Assembly (NCBI RefSeq): GCF_036227105.1
Contig: NZ_CP109434.1
Location: 2,794,001-2,858,000, forward strand
DNA from: Amycolatopsis sp. NBC_01488
Lineage (GTDB): Bacteria; Actinomycetota; Actinomycetes; Mycobacteriales; Pseudonocardiaceae
Reading direction: 5' to 3'
Length of the DNA: 64,000 nt
In this document: positions 1 through 7,444 of the stretch, one piece after another
How the letters are laid out: every line of letters starts with the position of its first letter
How positions within the stretch are numbered: position 1 is the stretch's first letter
Program-made: the position numbers and the translations under genes
Notes under the pieces: generated by a model
Databases searched by the model: none
What the model saw: the letters and a program-made list of their open reading frames with translations, nothing else
Told to the model about the DNA's origin: nothing

Positions 1-1143
1 CATCAGCCGACCGTCCAGCCGCATACCCAGCTCGATCGGGTCGGCCAGCCGCCGGGAACCGTTGCCGTACACGGGAAGCGGCGGCATCTTGGCCCACGGG
101 TCGGACTCGATGATGCGGGTGGTGAACCGCGCCCGGCGGTCTGTGTGGGGCTGGACCAGGACGCCGTTCTGCCGCACGTCCAGGTCGGTTTCGATCTGCT
201 CCAGCTTCTTGATGACGTCGGCCGGCCGCTTGCCCGAGCCGCCGACGATCTGGCTTTCCAGCTCCCAGCCCCACATCGTGCGGCGCCCGGCGATCGGATT
301 GGTCTCCACGCCCTGGGCCAGCAGCGAGCGGCGCAGCAGCTCCAGTGCGGCGCGGTCGTGGCGGGCGTCGGCGATCGGCAGCACCGGCAGCTGGCTGCCG
401 TCCTCGGCGACGGTGCCGACGCGCTTGCGGTTGCGGCGCTTGAAAACCTTGCGCAGGTAGGCCCAGCCGTTCACCGTCAGCGCCGCCACGACCGCGCCGC
501 CGACGGTCAGGTCGATGGTGGCCACGGCCTGGGAGTACTCCCACACCGGCCACCCGTTGATCGACCAGTCGATCACCGCGGGGGCCTCGGCCAGCGCACC
601 CACGGTGTAGAAGAAGAACGCCGGGCGGGAGACCAGCGCGCGGCCGATCTTGCCCAGCTGTTCCTCGCGGTGCTCCTGAATGCGCATCTGGGTGCTGACC
701 CGGTCCGGGATCGGGTCGTTGCGGTGGCTACCGCCCTCGCGGTGCTCCGCGGCGGTGCGCCAGTTGTGGAACTGCTCCCAGGACGCCCACACACCCACGA
801 CCGGCCCGGCCAGCACGCCGGTGGTGTAGGCGACGACGGCGCCGGTCGTGCGGGTCCGCGGGTGCGTGGCCACTGTGACGGTGGTGCGTGCCAGCGCTCC
901 GGCACCCGAGCGGGTGCGCTGGGCGGCCGTGCGGGCGCCGCGGGCGACGGTGGCGGCGCTCTGCTGGTAGCCGCGGTAGCGCTCGACGGCCTTGGCCCGC
1001 TGGATGCGGGTGTACTCCTCGACGGTCAGGACCTCTCCTTCGATGGCGGTGTCCTCGGCCACGGTGGCGGTGTCGGGGCGGACGGGCAGGTGGTGCACCG
1101 GGGCCAGCTGGCCGTGCTCGTCGTTGCGGTCGGTGGTGGTCAT
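1..1143 (-). CDS. AICE FtsK/TraB-like conjugative translocase, N-terminal part (cut by window edge)
   Basis: An open frame of 381 codons runs from ATG at 1143 to the window edge with no stop, so the 3' part is missing. The protein starts MTTTDRND and has a helical, basic N-terminus followed by hydrophobic segments (around residues 95-120 and 170-225). It then has a soluble part with the MWGWELESQIVGGSGKRPADV region that precedes the FtsK/SpoIIIE core in AICE transfer proteins. The Walker motifs would lie beyond the edge, so the ATPase is not directly seen. Context supports the call: it is the last gene of an overlapping leftward operon and its ATG overlaps the upstream stop (ATGA). In AICEs one FtsK-like protein moves double-stranded DNA between mycelia. 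A non-FtsK membrane protein remains possible. Confidence 0.72.
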   Translation of the reverse strand, partial: MTTTDRNDEHGQLAPVHHLPVRPDTATVAEDTAIEGEVLTVEEYTRIQRAKAVERYRGYQQSAATVARGARTAAQRTRSGAGALARTTVTVATHPRTRTTGAVVAYTTGVLAGPVVGVWASWEQFHNWRTAAEHREGGSHRNDPIPDRVSTQMRIQEHREEQLGKIGRALVSRPAFFFYTVGALAEAPAVIDWSINGWPVWEYSQAVATIDLTVGGAVVAALTVNGWAYLRKVFKRRNRKRVGTVAEDGSQLPVLPIADARHDRAALELLRRSLLAQGVETNPIAGRRTMWGWELESQIVGGSGKRPADVIKKLEQIETDLDVRQNGVLVQPHTDRRARFTTRIIESDPWAKMPPLPVYGNGSRRLADPIELGMRLDGRLM

Positions 1144-2114
1144 GCGTGCTCCTTCAGTACGTCGCGCACGGCGCGGGCGTCGTCCATCCCGCAGTGCAAG
1201 GTCTTCTGCAGCGCCCGCGCCGAGGGCGCGGCGGGCAGGGTGCCGGTGGTGATCAGGTCCCGGGCGCGGGCCAGCAGCGCGGGCGGCGCGGCGGGCAGCG
1301 AGGGGGCCGGTACGGGCGCGTTTCCCCTGTACGTAGCGGGGGTAACGCCCGTCTCCGCCCCGCCGGGGGTGGTGTGGTGGTCGAGCTGGGCGAAGGCGTT
1401 CCAGACGATCGGCAGCGCGGTCACCACCGCCACCGCGACGATCGGCCCGAGGATGTGCAGCACCAGCCCCGACACCGTGAAGGTGCCCGCGATGCCGGGC
1501 AGGTGGGGCCAGGCGTTCATGCCCAGGGTGAGCCCGAGGAACAGTCGCTCGACCCGCACCAACCTGCGGTCGTCCAGGGGCCGGCCGCGGGTGGCCATGA
1601 ACGCCCGCGCGGCGACCACGGTCAGCAGGGCCAGGGACATGAACGGCTCCACCAGCCACGCGAACACCCACCCCGGCGACCACGCGGACGCCCCTTCGGC
1701 GGCGAAGCGCTGCACCCCCGCGGTGGACCAGGCCAGCGCCAGCACCAGCGCCACCCCGCCGGTGACGGTCAGCACCAGCCGCCAGCGGGCGGCTTGCCAC
1801 GCCCGCACCGCCGGGTCCTGCCCGAGGGTGTGCAGCGCGGCGGCCTGGCGGCCCTGCTTGCGGCGGCGCCGCACCCGCGGGGTGTCCAGCGCCAGCGGTG
1901 CCTCATCTGCCAGCAGCGGCGCCAGCTGGCGCGCCTCGGCCACTTCCGCGCGCATCGCTCGCACCCGGCGCGACACAGCGTCATCCGCGCCACCGATCAC
2001 GTCCCCGGCCGGGGCAGGGTCGGTGGTCTCGGCGAGCCAGCCCGCGACCTGCTCGGCGAACTCGCCCGGCTCCTCGCTCGGGTCCGGTCCACCCGTCGTT
2101 GTTGCCGTGCTCAT
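1140..2114 (-). CDS. SpdB-like multi-spanning transfer/spread membrane protein
   Basis: 324 aa. The N-terminal 120 residues are acidic to basic and charged. They are followed by about four to five hydrophobic segments (roughly residues 127-150, 167-187, 210-225 and 232-262) and a soluble C-terminal tail with a short helical domain (ALLARARDLITTG). This layout matches Spd-type or DUF2637-like proteins next to the translocase gene of actinomycete conjugative elements, which help plasmid spread through the mycelium. It overlaps the downstream translocase by 4 nt and the upstream small gene by 4 nt (ATGA at both junctions), so translation is probably coupled. Family assignment rests on topology and context only. 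Confidence 0.6.
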   Translation of the reverse strand: MSTATTTGGPDPSEEPGEFAEQVAGWLAETTDPAPAGDVIGGADDAVSRRVRAMRAEVAEARQLAPLLADEAPLALDTPRVRRRRKQGRQAAALHTLGQDPAVRAWQAARWRLVLTVTGGVALVLALAWSTAGVQRFAAEGASAWSPGWVFAWLVEPFMSLALLTVVAARAFMATRGRPLDDRRLVRVERLFLGLTLGMNAWPHLPGIAGTFTVSGLVLHILGPIVAVAVVTALPIVWNAFAQLDHHTTPGGAETGVTPATYRGNAPVPAPSLPAAPPALLARARDLITTGTLPAAPSARALQKTLHCGMDDARAVRDVLKEHA

Positions 2115-2440
2115 GCCTGCTCACCTCCGTCTCGCGTCTCGTCCGTCGTCTTGGCGGTGCGTGCCGCGCGGTCGACGCGCAGCTCATGGGTGGCCCAGAC
2201 CAGCGCCACCAGCACGGTGATCGCGGCGAACCACACGGTCACCGTGACCGCGAGCGACCCGGTCACCGCGATGGCGACCACCTCGCCCAGGTGGCAGCCG
2301 AACCACACCGCGGCCCGCTGCGTGGCGGCCGGCCCGGCCGGGCCGGTGCTGGTCACGTCGGTGCTGGCCCGGCGGGTCAGCGGCGCGTGGGTGTCCGGCC
2401 TGGTCCCGGCCGGCGGGGTGTTGTGCTTGGGGGTGGGCAT
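2111..2440 (-). CDS. Small two-TM protein of the AICE transfer operon
   Basis: 109 aa from ATG at 2440, starting MPTPKHNTPP. A polar 50-residue N-terminus is followed by a hydrophobic block (about residues 50-85, centred on VAIAVTGSLAVTVTVWF) long enough for two membrane passes, then a charged tail. The start is fixed by the TAATG overlap with the upstream stop at 2440-2442, and the gene ends with an ATGA overlap onto the SpdB-like gene. A much longer frame upstream is a shadow. Function unknown; by position it is a candidate SpdA/SpdB-type spread accessory. Confidence 0.6.
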   Translation of the reverse strand: MPTPKHNTPPAGTRPDTHAPLTRRASTDVTSTGPAGPAATQRAAVWFGCHLGEVVAIAVTGSLAVTVTVWFAAITVLVALVWATHELRVDRAARTAKTTDETRDGGEQA

Positions 2441-2676
2441 TACGCGCCTCCTGCCTGCCTGGGGTGGGCGTAGAAGTCGTTGACCGGTCGTCGGGGCGGT
2501 GCGCTGGCCTGGCGCGTCGCGGCGTCGTTGAGCAGCCCGAGAGCCGTTTCCAGCACCAGAGCCAGCAGGACCAGCGGAATCCGGATCAGGTGCAGGGCCA
2601 GGAACGCCAGCAGCGAGCCGGTGAACAGCACCAGCCGCCAGGTCCCGAAGCGGCGCACTACGTCGAACAGCGACAT
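2440..2676 (-). CDS. Small one- or two-TM protein of the AICE transfer operon
   Basis: 78 aa from ATG at 2676 (MSLFDVVRRFG). A long hydrophobic stretch (about residues 14-45, rich in Leu/Val/Ile) is followed by a soluble Pro/Arg-rich tail. The start is supported by the ATGA overlap with the stop of the upstream gene, and the stop overlaps the next ATG as TAATG. No family recognised. Its place between two other membrane proteins suggests a part in the transfer or spread apparatus. Confidence 0.55.
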   Translation of the reverse strand: MSLFDVVRRFGTWRLVLFTGSLLAFLALHLIRIPLVLLALVLETALGLLNDAATRQASAPPRRPVNDFYAHPRQAGGA

Positions 2677-3065
2677 CACGCCACCTCCCGCCGCGTCCGC
2701 GCGGCGGCCTTGGCCACCCGGGCGGCGCACTTGAGCGACTGCCGCTCGGTCGCGCCCGGCCACACGTCGCCGTCACCGGCGCGGTGGCGGGCGGCCAGCT
2801 CGCGCAGCTGCGCGCGGCCGACGGTTTCCAGGCCGGCCAGCGCCTGGCGGGCGGCCTCGTCGACCAGCAGCCCATACCGGCCCGGGACGGGGCCGCCGTG
2901 GGCGATGGCCAACCCGATCTCGTCGGCGGCCAGCACGACCGGGCCGCGCCCGGTGTCGGCCGCCCACAGCCCCACCCGCGCCAGCGGCGCGCCGTCGGGG
3001 CCGGGCTCCGGCGGGGCCGGAGCCAGCGCCACACCCGAGACGGTGGTGAACCCCGGCCCGCTCAC
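2676..3065 (-). CDS. AICE operon protein of unknown function
   Basis: 129 aa from GTG at 3065 (VSGPGFTTVSGV). The GTG overlaps the upstream TGA (GTGA), which decides the start over the longer open frame reaching 3305. The product is soluble with a Pro-rich N-terminus, a likely alpha/beta middle (LARVGLWAADTG, PVVLAADEIGLA) and a basic helical C-terminus (SLKCAARVAKAAARTRR). No recognised family. It is translationally coupled within the transfer operon. Confidence 0.5.
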   Translation of the reverse strand: MSGPGFTTVSGVALAPAPPEPGPDGAPLARVGLWAADTGRGPVVLAADEIGLAIAHGGPVPGRYGLLVDEAARQALAGLETVGRAQLRELAARHRAGDGDVWPGATERQSLKCAARVAKAAARTRREVA

Positions 3066-3472
3066 GCCACACGCTCCAGCGAGCGCCGTGGCGCCGGGAC
3101 CTTGGTGCCCGGGGTGAACACCTGAACCGAGCAGGTCCACACCATGTCCAGCCGTTCGCTGTCCCAGGTGCCGGACTCGATCTCCGCCAGGCCCAGCCGC
3201 TCGTCGTTGATCGCGCTGCCCCCGAGCGCCCACGCGGTCTCCATCACCAGCCGCCGGACTTCGCCCGGGTCGGCCAGCCAGTCGGTGACCTCCGCGCGGG
3301 AGCACCCGTTGGTGATGTACATCAGCACCGCGGCGATGTCCTCAATGGACAGCGGCAGGGCCACGGTCATCGTGGCGGCCACCCGGGAGGGGTTGTCCTC
3401 GCGGTGCACCGGGGTGAACTTGACGTGCTTGCCGTTGACCTTGCCGACGGTGGGGGCCGTGGTGATCCGCAT
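3062..3472 (-). CDS. AICE operon protein of unknown function
   Basis: 136 aa, starting MRITTAPTVGKVNG. Soluble alpha/beta composition; the middle part has an amphipathic helix (LSIEDIAAVLMYI) and the C-terminal half a possible beta-rich region (LDMVWTCSVQVFTPG). No family recognised. It begins 2 nt before the stop of the Xis-like gene and overlaps the following GTG by 4 nt, so it belongs to the same leftward operon. Proteins of this size and position are common between the Xis-like and transfer genes of AICEs. Confidence 0.5.
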   Translation of the reverse strand: MRITTAPTVGKVNGKHVKFTPVHREDNPSRVAATMTVALPLSIEDIAAVLMYITNGCSRAEVTDWLADPGEVRRLVMETAWALGGSAINDERLGLAEIESGTWDSERLDMVWTCSVQVFTPGTKVPAPRRSLERVA

Positions 3473-3474
3473 GA

Positions 3475-3735
3475 TCAGGCCACCTCCGCCGTCTCGTCGT
3501 CCGCGGCTTCCGGCGACTGGTCGCCCTCGACGAAGTCCGCGTAACCGCGCTCGGCGCAGGTGTTCAGGTACACGTTCACCGCGGTGCCCGGGATCCGGAT
3601 CGCACCCCGGCCCGCGCCGACCTTCAGCACGTCCAGTTCGCCGGCCTCGATAGCTCGGTAGACCGTGGACCGCGAGACGTCCAGCAGTTCCGCCACCGCC
3701 TTCACGCGGAACATGGCGTTATCCTCAACTCGCAT
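3475..3735 (-). CDS. Small helix-turn-helix protein, excisionase/AlpA-like
   Basis: 86 aa from ATG at 3735 (MRVEDNAMFRVKAVAELL). An AlpA/Xis-type winged HTH is visible at about residues 10-50: VAELLDVSRSTVYRAIEAGEL, then a wing ending GRGAIRIPGTAV. The start is supported by GGGAG 5 nt upstream; the frame extending to 3876 has no such site. In AICEs such proteins act as directionality factors or as small activators of the transfer operon. This one is the first gene of the leftward operon and faces a GntR repressor across 181 bp. The Xis role is inferred. Confidence 0.65.
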   Translation of the reverse strand: MRVEDNAMFRVKAVAELLDVSRSTVYRAIEAGELDVLKVGAGRGAIRIPGTAVNVYLNTCAERGYADFVEGDQSPEAADDETAEVA

Positions 3736-3916
3736 CGTGGCTCCCAAGGTTTCGATGCAGGCCCCGGCCGGTGTTCCAGCACCGCCGGGGCCGCTTGCGT
3801 TGTGTGCGCTCTGTGCGACACCAGAGACGCTACGGAGGACAGAATACCTAGGCAAGTCAGACATAGCTGTTATCACCTGAATGGCCTAGCTTGGCTATCC
3901 GCGTACGCTGAACGAC
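3736..3916. promoter_or_regulatory. Divergent promoter region between Xis-like operon and GntR repressor
   Basis: 181 bp between opposite start codons, noticeably less GC-rich than the genes. The rightward promoter has TACGCT at 3904-3909, followed by 7 nt and the GTG at 3917, so the GntR transcript is probably leaderless. The segment 3840-3900 holds imperfect related words (cctaggcaag, catagct, cctagcttggctat), which are candidates for the GntR operator. KorSA-type GntR proteins usually repress from such divergent regions; binding here is inferred. Confidence 0.5.
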
Positions 3917-4273
3917 GTGGAGAACTTCGATCCCGACGACCCCCGCGCGTCGTACCAGCTGGTCGCCGACACCATCCGCGCCCGCATCGAGGACGGCACA
4001 TACCCGGTGGGCCACAAGCTGCCGCCGCACCAGGTGGTGGCCGATGAGTTCGGTGTCTCGGTCGGCACGCTCAAGCGGGCGTACGCACTGCTCCAGGACG
4101 CCCGGCTGATCTCGACCCGGCAGGGGATGGGCACCTTCATCCGCCAGCAGCACGCCGAGCCGGCCACCGACGCCCCGAACCGGCCTGCGACGCTGGAGGA
4201 CGCGTTCGTGCAGATCGAGGCCCTGAACGCGCGGCTTGCGGCCGTCGAACGTCAAGTAGGGCTGCATGACTAG
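3917..4273 (+). CDS. GntR-family transcriptional repressor, KorSA-like
   Basis: 118 aa from GTG at 3917. The N-terminal winged HTH of GntR regulators is clear (residues 10-75: YQLVADTIRARIEDGTYPVG, then LPPHQVVADEFGVSVGTL and the wing TRQGMGTFIR). Only about 40 residues follow, ending in a short heptad-like helix (AFVQIEALNARLAAVERQ), so there is no effector domain. This short form is typical of Kor/TraR repressors of actinomycete plasmids and AICEs, which silence transfer and excision. It is divergent from the operon it would control and probably leaderless. Confidence 0.8.
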   Translation: MENFDPDDPRASYQLVADTIRARIEDGTYPVGHKLPPHQVVADEFGVSVGTLKRAYALLQDARLISTRQGMGTFIRQQHAEPATDAPNRPATLEDAFVQIEALNARLAAVERQVGLHD

Positions 4274-4470
4274 TTCCCGACCTGCCGGAAGAACGACACC
4301 AGGCCGTCGATTACGTCCCCCGCCATACCCGCGAGGTTCTTGGCCCAGGTCGCAGCGTCGGCGGGGTACTTCACGACCAGGACCAGTAGTGCGATGGCGA
4401 CACCGGTTCCGATCAGTTTGGGAAGCAGGCCGCCGCTTGTCTTCAGGCCGGGAAATGAACTCTTGGCCAT
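4270..4470 (-). CDS. Small single-TM protein of the AICE
   Basis: 66 aa, starting MAKSSFPGLKTSGG. A single strong transmembrane helix (about residues 18-34, LIGTGVAIALLVLVV) is followed by an amphipathic C-terminus (AGMAGDVIDGLVSFF). AGGAGA 6 nt before the ATG supports the start. It converges on the GntR gene with overlapping stops and is divergent from the XRE-TPR regulator. Similar one-TM proteins are frequent in actinomycete integrative elements; the function is unknown. Confidence 0.6.
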   Translation of the reverse strand: MAKSSFPGLKTSGGLLPKLIGTGVAIALLVLVVKYPADAATWAKNLAGMAGDVIDGLVSFFRQVGN

Positions 4471-4635
4471 TGCGTCTCCTGTGTTACCTCGGTGCGCCCC
4501 GCTGTTCGGGTGTCGCTGACGTCATCCAGGAAACCGCTGGTCGCAGGGGTGCAATAAGGCCACATTGAGTACCCACGGTGGGTAAACCCGCCGGTAACAT
4601 GAGTCTCGGATGGCCCCGCTACGGGAGGATGGGTT

Positions 4636-5985
4636 ATGCCAAGGCAACGGCCTGCGGACTACCTCTCTCCGGAGGTGCTCACTCGTCCAGACTTCAAGGC
4701 GGCATGTGCCGCACGGGACTTGGGCGGCATCTTCAAGGTGGCAAAGCAGTGGGGTGGCGTCGGTTTCTCGGCATCGCACATCGCGCGACGCTGCGAGCTG
4801 ACCGTTTCCCGGGTGCAGGACTACATCAGCGGTCGGGTGCAGGCGCAACGAGTCGAACTCTTCGAACGGGTCGCGGACGCGCTGCGCATTCCGGGACAGA
4901 TGCTTGACCTAGCCCCGCGGCACTGGGAAGGCGACTCGGGAGAGAGCAATTCCGCAACCGAAACTCTCAATGGAGATGGAGGTTCTTCGGTGCTCCGCCG
5001 CGATTTCATGAAGCTCGGTGTCGGACTCGCAGCTACCACAATTGCTGGCGCTCCGGCCAGGACCAGTGGGACCCGACTTGGGTCCAGCACGGTAACCGAA
5101 TTGCGCGACAACATGGTTCGTCTGCGACGGCTAGATGACCATCTTGGGGGCGCGGACACCTACCAGCTTTACCTGACTGAAGTTCAGAAAACGGCCGCTC
5201 TGCTTAAGAACGGCAACTTCTCGGGTGAGACCCGGCGTGCGCTGTTGACCCTTTTTGGTGAGCAGGCGCAACAGGCCGGCTGGGCGGCGTTCGATGCTGG
5301 TTGGAACGACGACGCTAAGAGTCTCTTTGAGCGCAGTTTCAAAGCGGCCAACGAGGGAGGCAACCCCGAATTGGCTGGTAACGCCCTATGCCTCCGCTCG
5401 TATCAGCTCCTTTCCCTGGGGCAGGCTGCGACGGATTTGACGGACAAGTCCTTGGAAGTCGCGGCCAGGTCAGCGCAGCCCGCAGTTAAGTCGTTGCTGT
5501 ACCAGCGCGGCGCCTGGACGTACGCGGTTGCGGGAAACGCTGAACAGACCGCGTTCGCGCTTGGCCAGGCCGAGGAAGCGCTCGGAGACACTCGTGTGCC
5601 AGCGGAAGCGCCGGACTGGGCGAGCTGGGCTCATAACCAGACCGAACTGGAAATCATTGCCGGGCGTTGCTGGACGGAGCTTCGCCGCCCGCTCAGGGCC
5701 GTTCCGGCGCTTGAATCGGCGATGGCGAAATACGACGACAGCCACGCACGGGACAAGTCGCTCTACCTCTCGTGGCTGGCCGACGCGTACTTGGACGCGG
5801 GCGAGGTCGAGCATGCGGCTACGTCTCTCGGCAGGGCGTTCGACCTGTCCTCGAACGTGGCATCAGCGCGGCCTCAGCAACGTCTCGGGGCAGTGCTTGA
5901 TCGGTTCGAGGACCACAAGTCAGTGGCCGGCGTCGCCGACTTGCTTGCTCGTCGTCCGGCGAACCCAGTCCAGGTAGGGCGCTAG
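4636..5985 (+). CDS. XRE-type HTH / TPR-like regulator with an internal Tat-like motif
   Basis: 449 aa, ATG preceded by GGGAGG. The N-terminus (residues 1-95) carries an XRE-type HTH (FSASHIARRCELTVSRVQDY). Residues 110-145 contain LRRDFMKLGVGLAATT, an RR-plus-hydrophobic stretch like a Tat signal but internal. The remaining 300 residues are helical TPR-like repeats (alternating AW/AG and LFE, ALE motifs). This layout matches large SARP/NsdA-like and AICE-borne actinobacterial regulators with degenerate TPR sensing domains. It is transcribed alone. Its last 66 bp overlap the end of the convergent cutA gene. Ligand or peptide control is inferred from the TPR part. Confidence 0.72.
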   Translation: MPRQRPADYLSPEVLTRPDFKAACAARDLGGIFKVAKQWGGVGFSASHIARRCELTVSRVQDYISGRVQAQRVELFERVADALRIPGQMLDLAPRHWEGDSGESNSATETLNGDGGSSVLRRDFMKLGVGLAATTIAGAPARTSGTRLGSSTVTELRDNMVRLRRLDDHLGGADTYQLYLTEVQKTAALLKNGNFSGETRRALLTLFGEQAQQAGWAAFDAGWNDDAKSLFERSFKAANEGGNPELAGNALCLRSYQLLSLGQAATDLTDKSLEVAARSAQPAVKSLLYQRGAWTYAVAGNAEQTAFALGQAEEALGDTRVPAEAPDWASWAHNQTELEIIAGRCWTELRRPLRAVPALESAMAKYDDSHARDKSLYLSWLADAYLDAGEVEHAATSLGRAFDLSSNVASARPQQRLGAVLDRFEDHKSVAGVADLLARRPANPVQVGR

Positions 5986-6261
5986 CCCGGCCGCCAAGGG
6001 CAATGCCGTGATCTCCGGGTTCGTCCACTCGTGGTGCTCGACCAGGTGCTGTTCGAGGTCCGCATAGGCGTCCGCGGTCGTCTTGAACAGCACCTGCCAC
6101 TCATCGCCGGTACCGAATTCGCCCTGGTGCCAGAACACGCTCGTCACCGGCCCGACCACCTGAGCACCAGCTGCCAGACGCGCCTCGACGGCGCTTCGAG
6201 CTAAGGCCGTTGCTGCGTCCTTCGAGGGGGCCGCTACCTGAACCTGCCACACGTCCGTCAT
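5920..6261 (-). CDS. cutA: CutA1-like divalent-cation tolerance protein
   Basis: 113 aa. The CutA signature is present: small ferredoxin-like alpha/beta protein with VFWHQGEFGTGDEWQVLFKT in the middle and a C-terminal helix with Y-LDW (APYLDWVRRTT). Family members form trimers and were linked to copper tolerance, although the cellular role remains unclear. A TACCCT -10 box lies 7 nt upstream of the ATG, suggesting a leaderless transcript. Its 3' end overlaps the convergent regulator by 66 bp, with both frames coding. CutA is usually chromosomal, so it may be accessory cargo here. Confidence 0.85.
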   Translation of the reverse strand: MTDVWQVQVAAPSKDAATALARSAVEARLAAGAQVVGPVTSVFWHQGEFGTGDEWQVLFKTTADAYADLEQHLVEHHEWTNPEITALPLAAGLAPYLDWVRRTTSKQVGDAGH

Positions 6262-6281
6262 GCAGGCGAGGGTACCCGCGG

Positions 6282-6662
6282 CTAAATCTCCGTGCTGAAC
6301 TCACCACGTCTGATCAAGACGGCAACAGTGCGACCGGGCAAATGGCGCGCCATTCGTGCGGAAACAAGAACCTTCCAGCCCTCGTTCCGAAGGAACGCCA
6401 GGTCGGGAAACGCCTCGTCTGGCAGGTTATACGGCTCGGCCACGTAAACCCACTCGTCCGCGCTATCGTCCCACACGCGATAGATGTGGTCGCACCAGAA
6501 CGCCGGACGCTCGATTTCTTTCCTATGATGTCGCCCCCGAAGGGCTGACGCGGGACTCTCTCCGTCATCCCAGCCGCGAAATGAAGTATCACCTTTGCAG
6601 CATGGGCACGGCGCTAATTGGTTGAACTCCGGATTGTGGTCGTTCAGCATCGGCGGCTCCAT
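6282..6662 (-). CDS. Unknown small protein with Cys-rich motif (possible zinc binding)
   Basis: 126 aa from ATG at 6662 (MEPPMLNDHN). The start is chosen because TAGGCT lies 7 nt upstream, the spacing of a leaderless promoter; an internal ATG at 6650 with GGAG is the alternative. Residues 21-28 hold CPCCKGD, and a later FWCDHIY offers further metal ligands, so a small zinc site is plausible. The C-terminal half (VLVSARMARHLPGRTVAVL) looks alpha/beta. No family recognised. Accessory gene of the element. Confidence 0.5.
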   Translation of the reverse strand: MEPPMLNDHNPEFNQLAPCPCCKGDTSFRGWDDGESPASALRGRHHRKEIERPAFWCDHIYRVWDDSADEWVYVAEPYNLPDEAFPDLAFLRNEGWKVLVSARMARHLPGRTVAVLIRRGEFSTEI

Positions 6663-6727
6663 GACGACAAGCCTAGCGCTTCGACTTCGCCGCCCGACAT
6701 AGCTCAACCTGTCGTGTGGGCGGGGAC

Positions 6728-7120
6728 TTAGGGCTCGTTGTCGGCCGGGCCGGGCGTGTCGCCGGGTGGACGAAGTGGGATGTCCGCTGCTTTGACGAGT
6801 CGTACCTGCCGGGAGGGCTCATCTTCACGCTTGTCTTCGGTGCTGCTGGCTTCGTTGTGGCGCGTCTGGAACTGGCCGGCCTCTTCACCAAATTGCCTTA
6901 GGTCGTGCTCGGGCGTGGCGACGTGGGCGCCTAGCACGTTGTCCCACGGGACGTAGAAATCCCAGCCTGTCGCTGTGCCGACGATCCAGTCGATGAGCGT
7001 GAGGCGCAGCCCGTGGTCGTCTAGTTCCTGAACTTCGCCAACCCAGTAGCGTGAACCTGATACCGGTTCACGTAGCGCAATGCCGACCCAGTAGCCGGGG
7101 GCCAGGCCCTTCACGCTCAC
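6728..7120 (-). CDS. Unknown accessory protein
   Basis: 130 aa from GTG at 7120, overlapping the upstream stop (GTGA); GTG at 7114 is an equally possible start because AGGAG lies just before it. The first 80 residues look beta-rich (WVGEVQELDDHGLRLTLIDW, WDFYVPWDNVLGAHV), resembling a small barrel. The last 45 are charged and disordered. No recognised family. Co-transcribed with the coiled-coil gene upstream. Confidence 0.5.
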   Translation of the reverse strand: MSVKGLAPGYWVGIALREPVSGSRYWVGEVQELDDHGLRLTLIDWIVGTATGWDFYVPWDNVLGAHVATPEHDLRQFGEEAGQFQTRHNEASSTEDKREDEPSRQVRLVKAADIPLRPPGDTPGPADNEP

Positions 7121-7413
7121 TCCTGCTCGCCCGAGTTGTTGTGCTGGTCGCTGGTCGGGGGTTCGAGGTGTTCGAGGACCTGGCCGACCATCTGGGTCAA
7201 TGAGCGGAGCTGGGCGTCGATCGAGTCGAACCGCCCGGTGTGCTCTTGCAGGACGTCGGTGTGCTCCTGCTGAGTGCGCTGGACCGCCCGCAGGTCGGCA
7301 CGGATCTCTTTGACGTCGTCGTCGACGCGCAGCGCGAGCCAGCGGGTTTCCGCGTGGTCGACGGCGAGCTTGCGCACCGCGCGGCTGAGGTCGTCGTTCT
7401 CGTCGGCTGCCAT
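7117..7413 (-). CDS. Small coiled-coil protein
   Basis: 98 aa, almost entirely helical, with heptad spacing through residues 8-85 (VDDDVKEIRADLRAVQRTQ, then VLQEHTGRFDSIDAQL) and a disordered tail. TAGAGT ends 6 nt before the ATG, so the message is probably leaderless. It leads a two-gene leftward operon with the 130-aa unknown. Paralogues of this kind are common in actinobacteria; no function is known to me. Confidence 0.55.
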   Translation of the reverse strand: MAADENDDLSRAVRKLAVDHAETRWLALRVDDDVKEIRADLRAVQRTQQEHTDVLQEHTGRFDSIDAQLRSLTQMVGQVLEHLEPPTSDQHNNSGEQE

Positions 7414-7444
7414 AGGAGCACTCTACCGGGTCCGGCAGGGGCGT

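Noticed and set aside
145..2220. 691-aa plus-strand open frame in the AICE
   Set aside because: Opposite to the coherent, overlapping minus-strand transfer operon and without protein-like features.
3736..3876. N-terminal extension of the Xis-like protein to 3876
   Set aside because: It would run through the divergent promoter; the ATG at 3735 has a good ribosome site and gives the normal family length.
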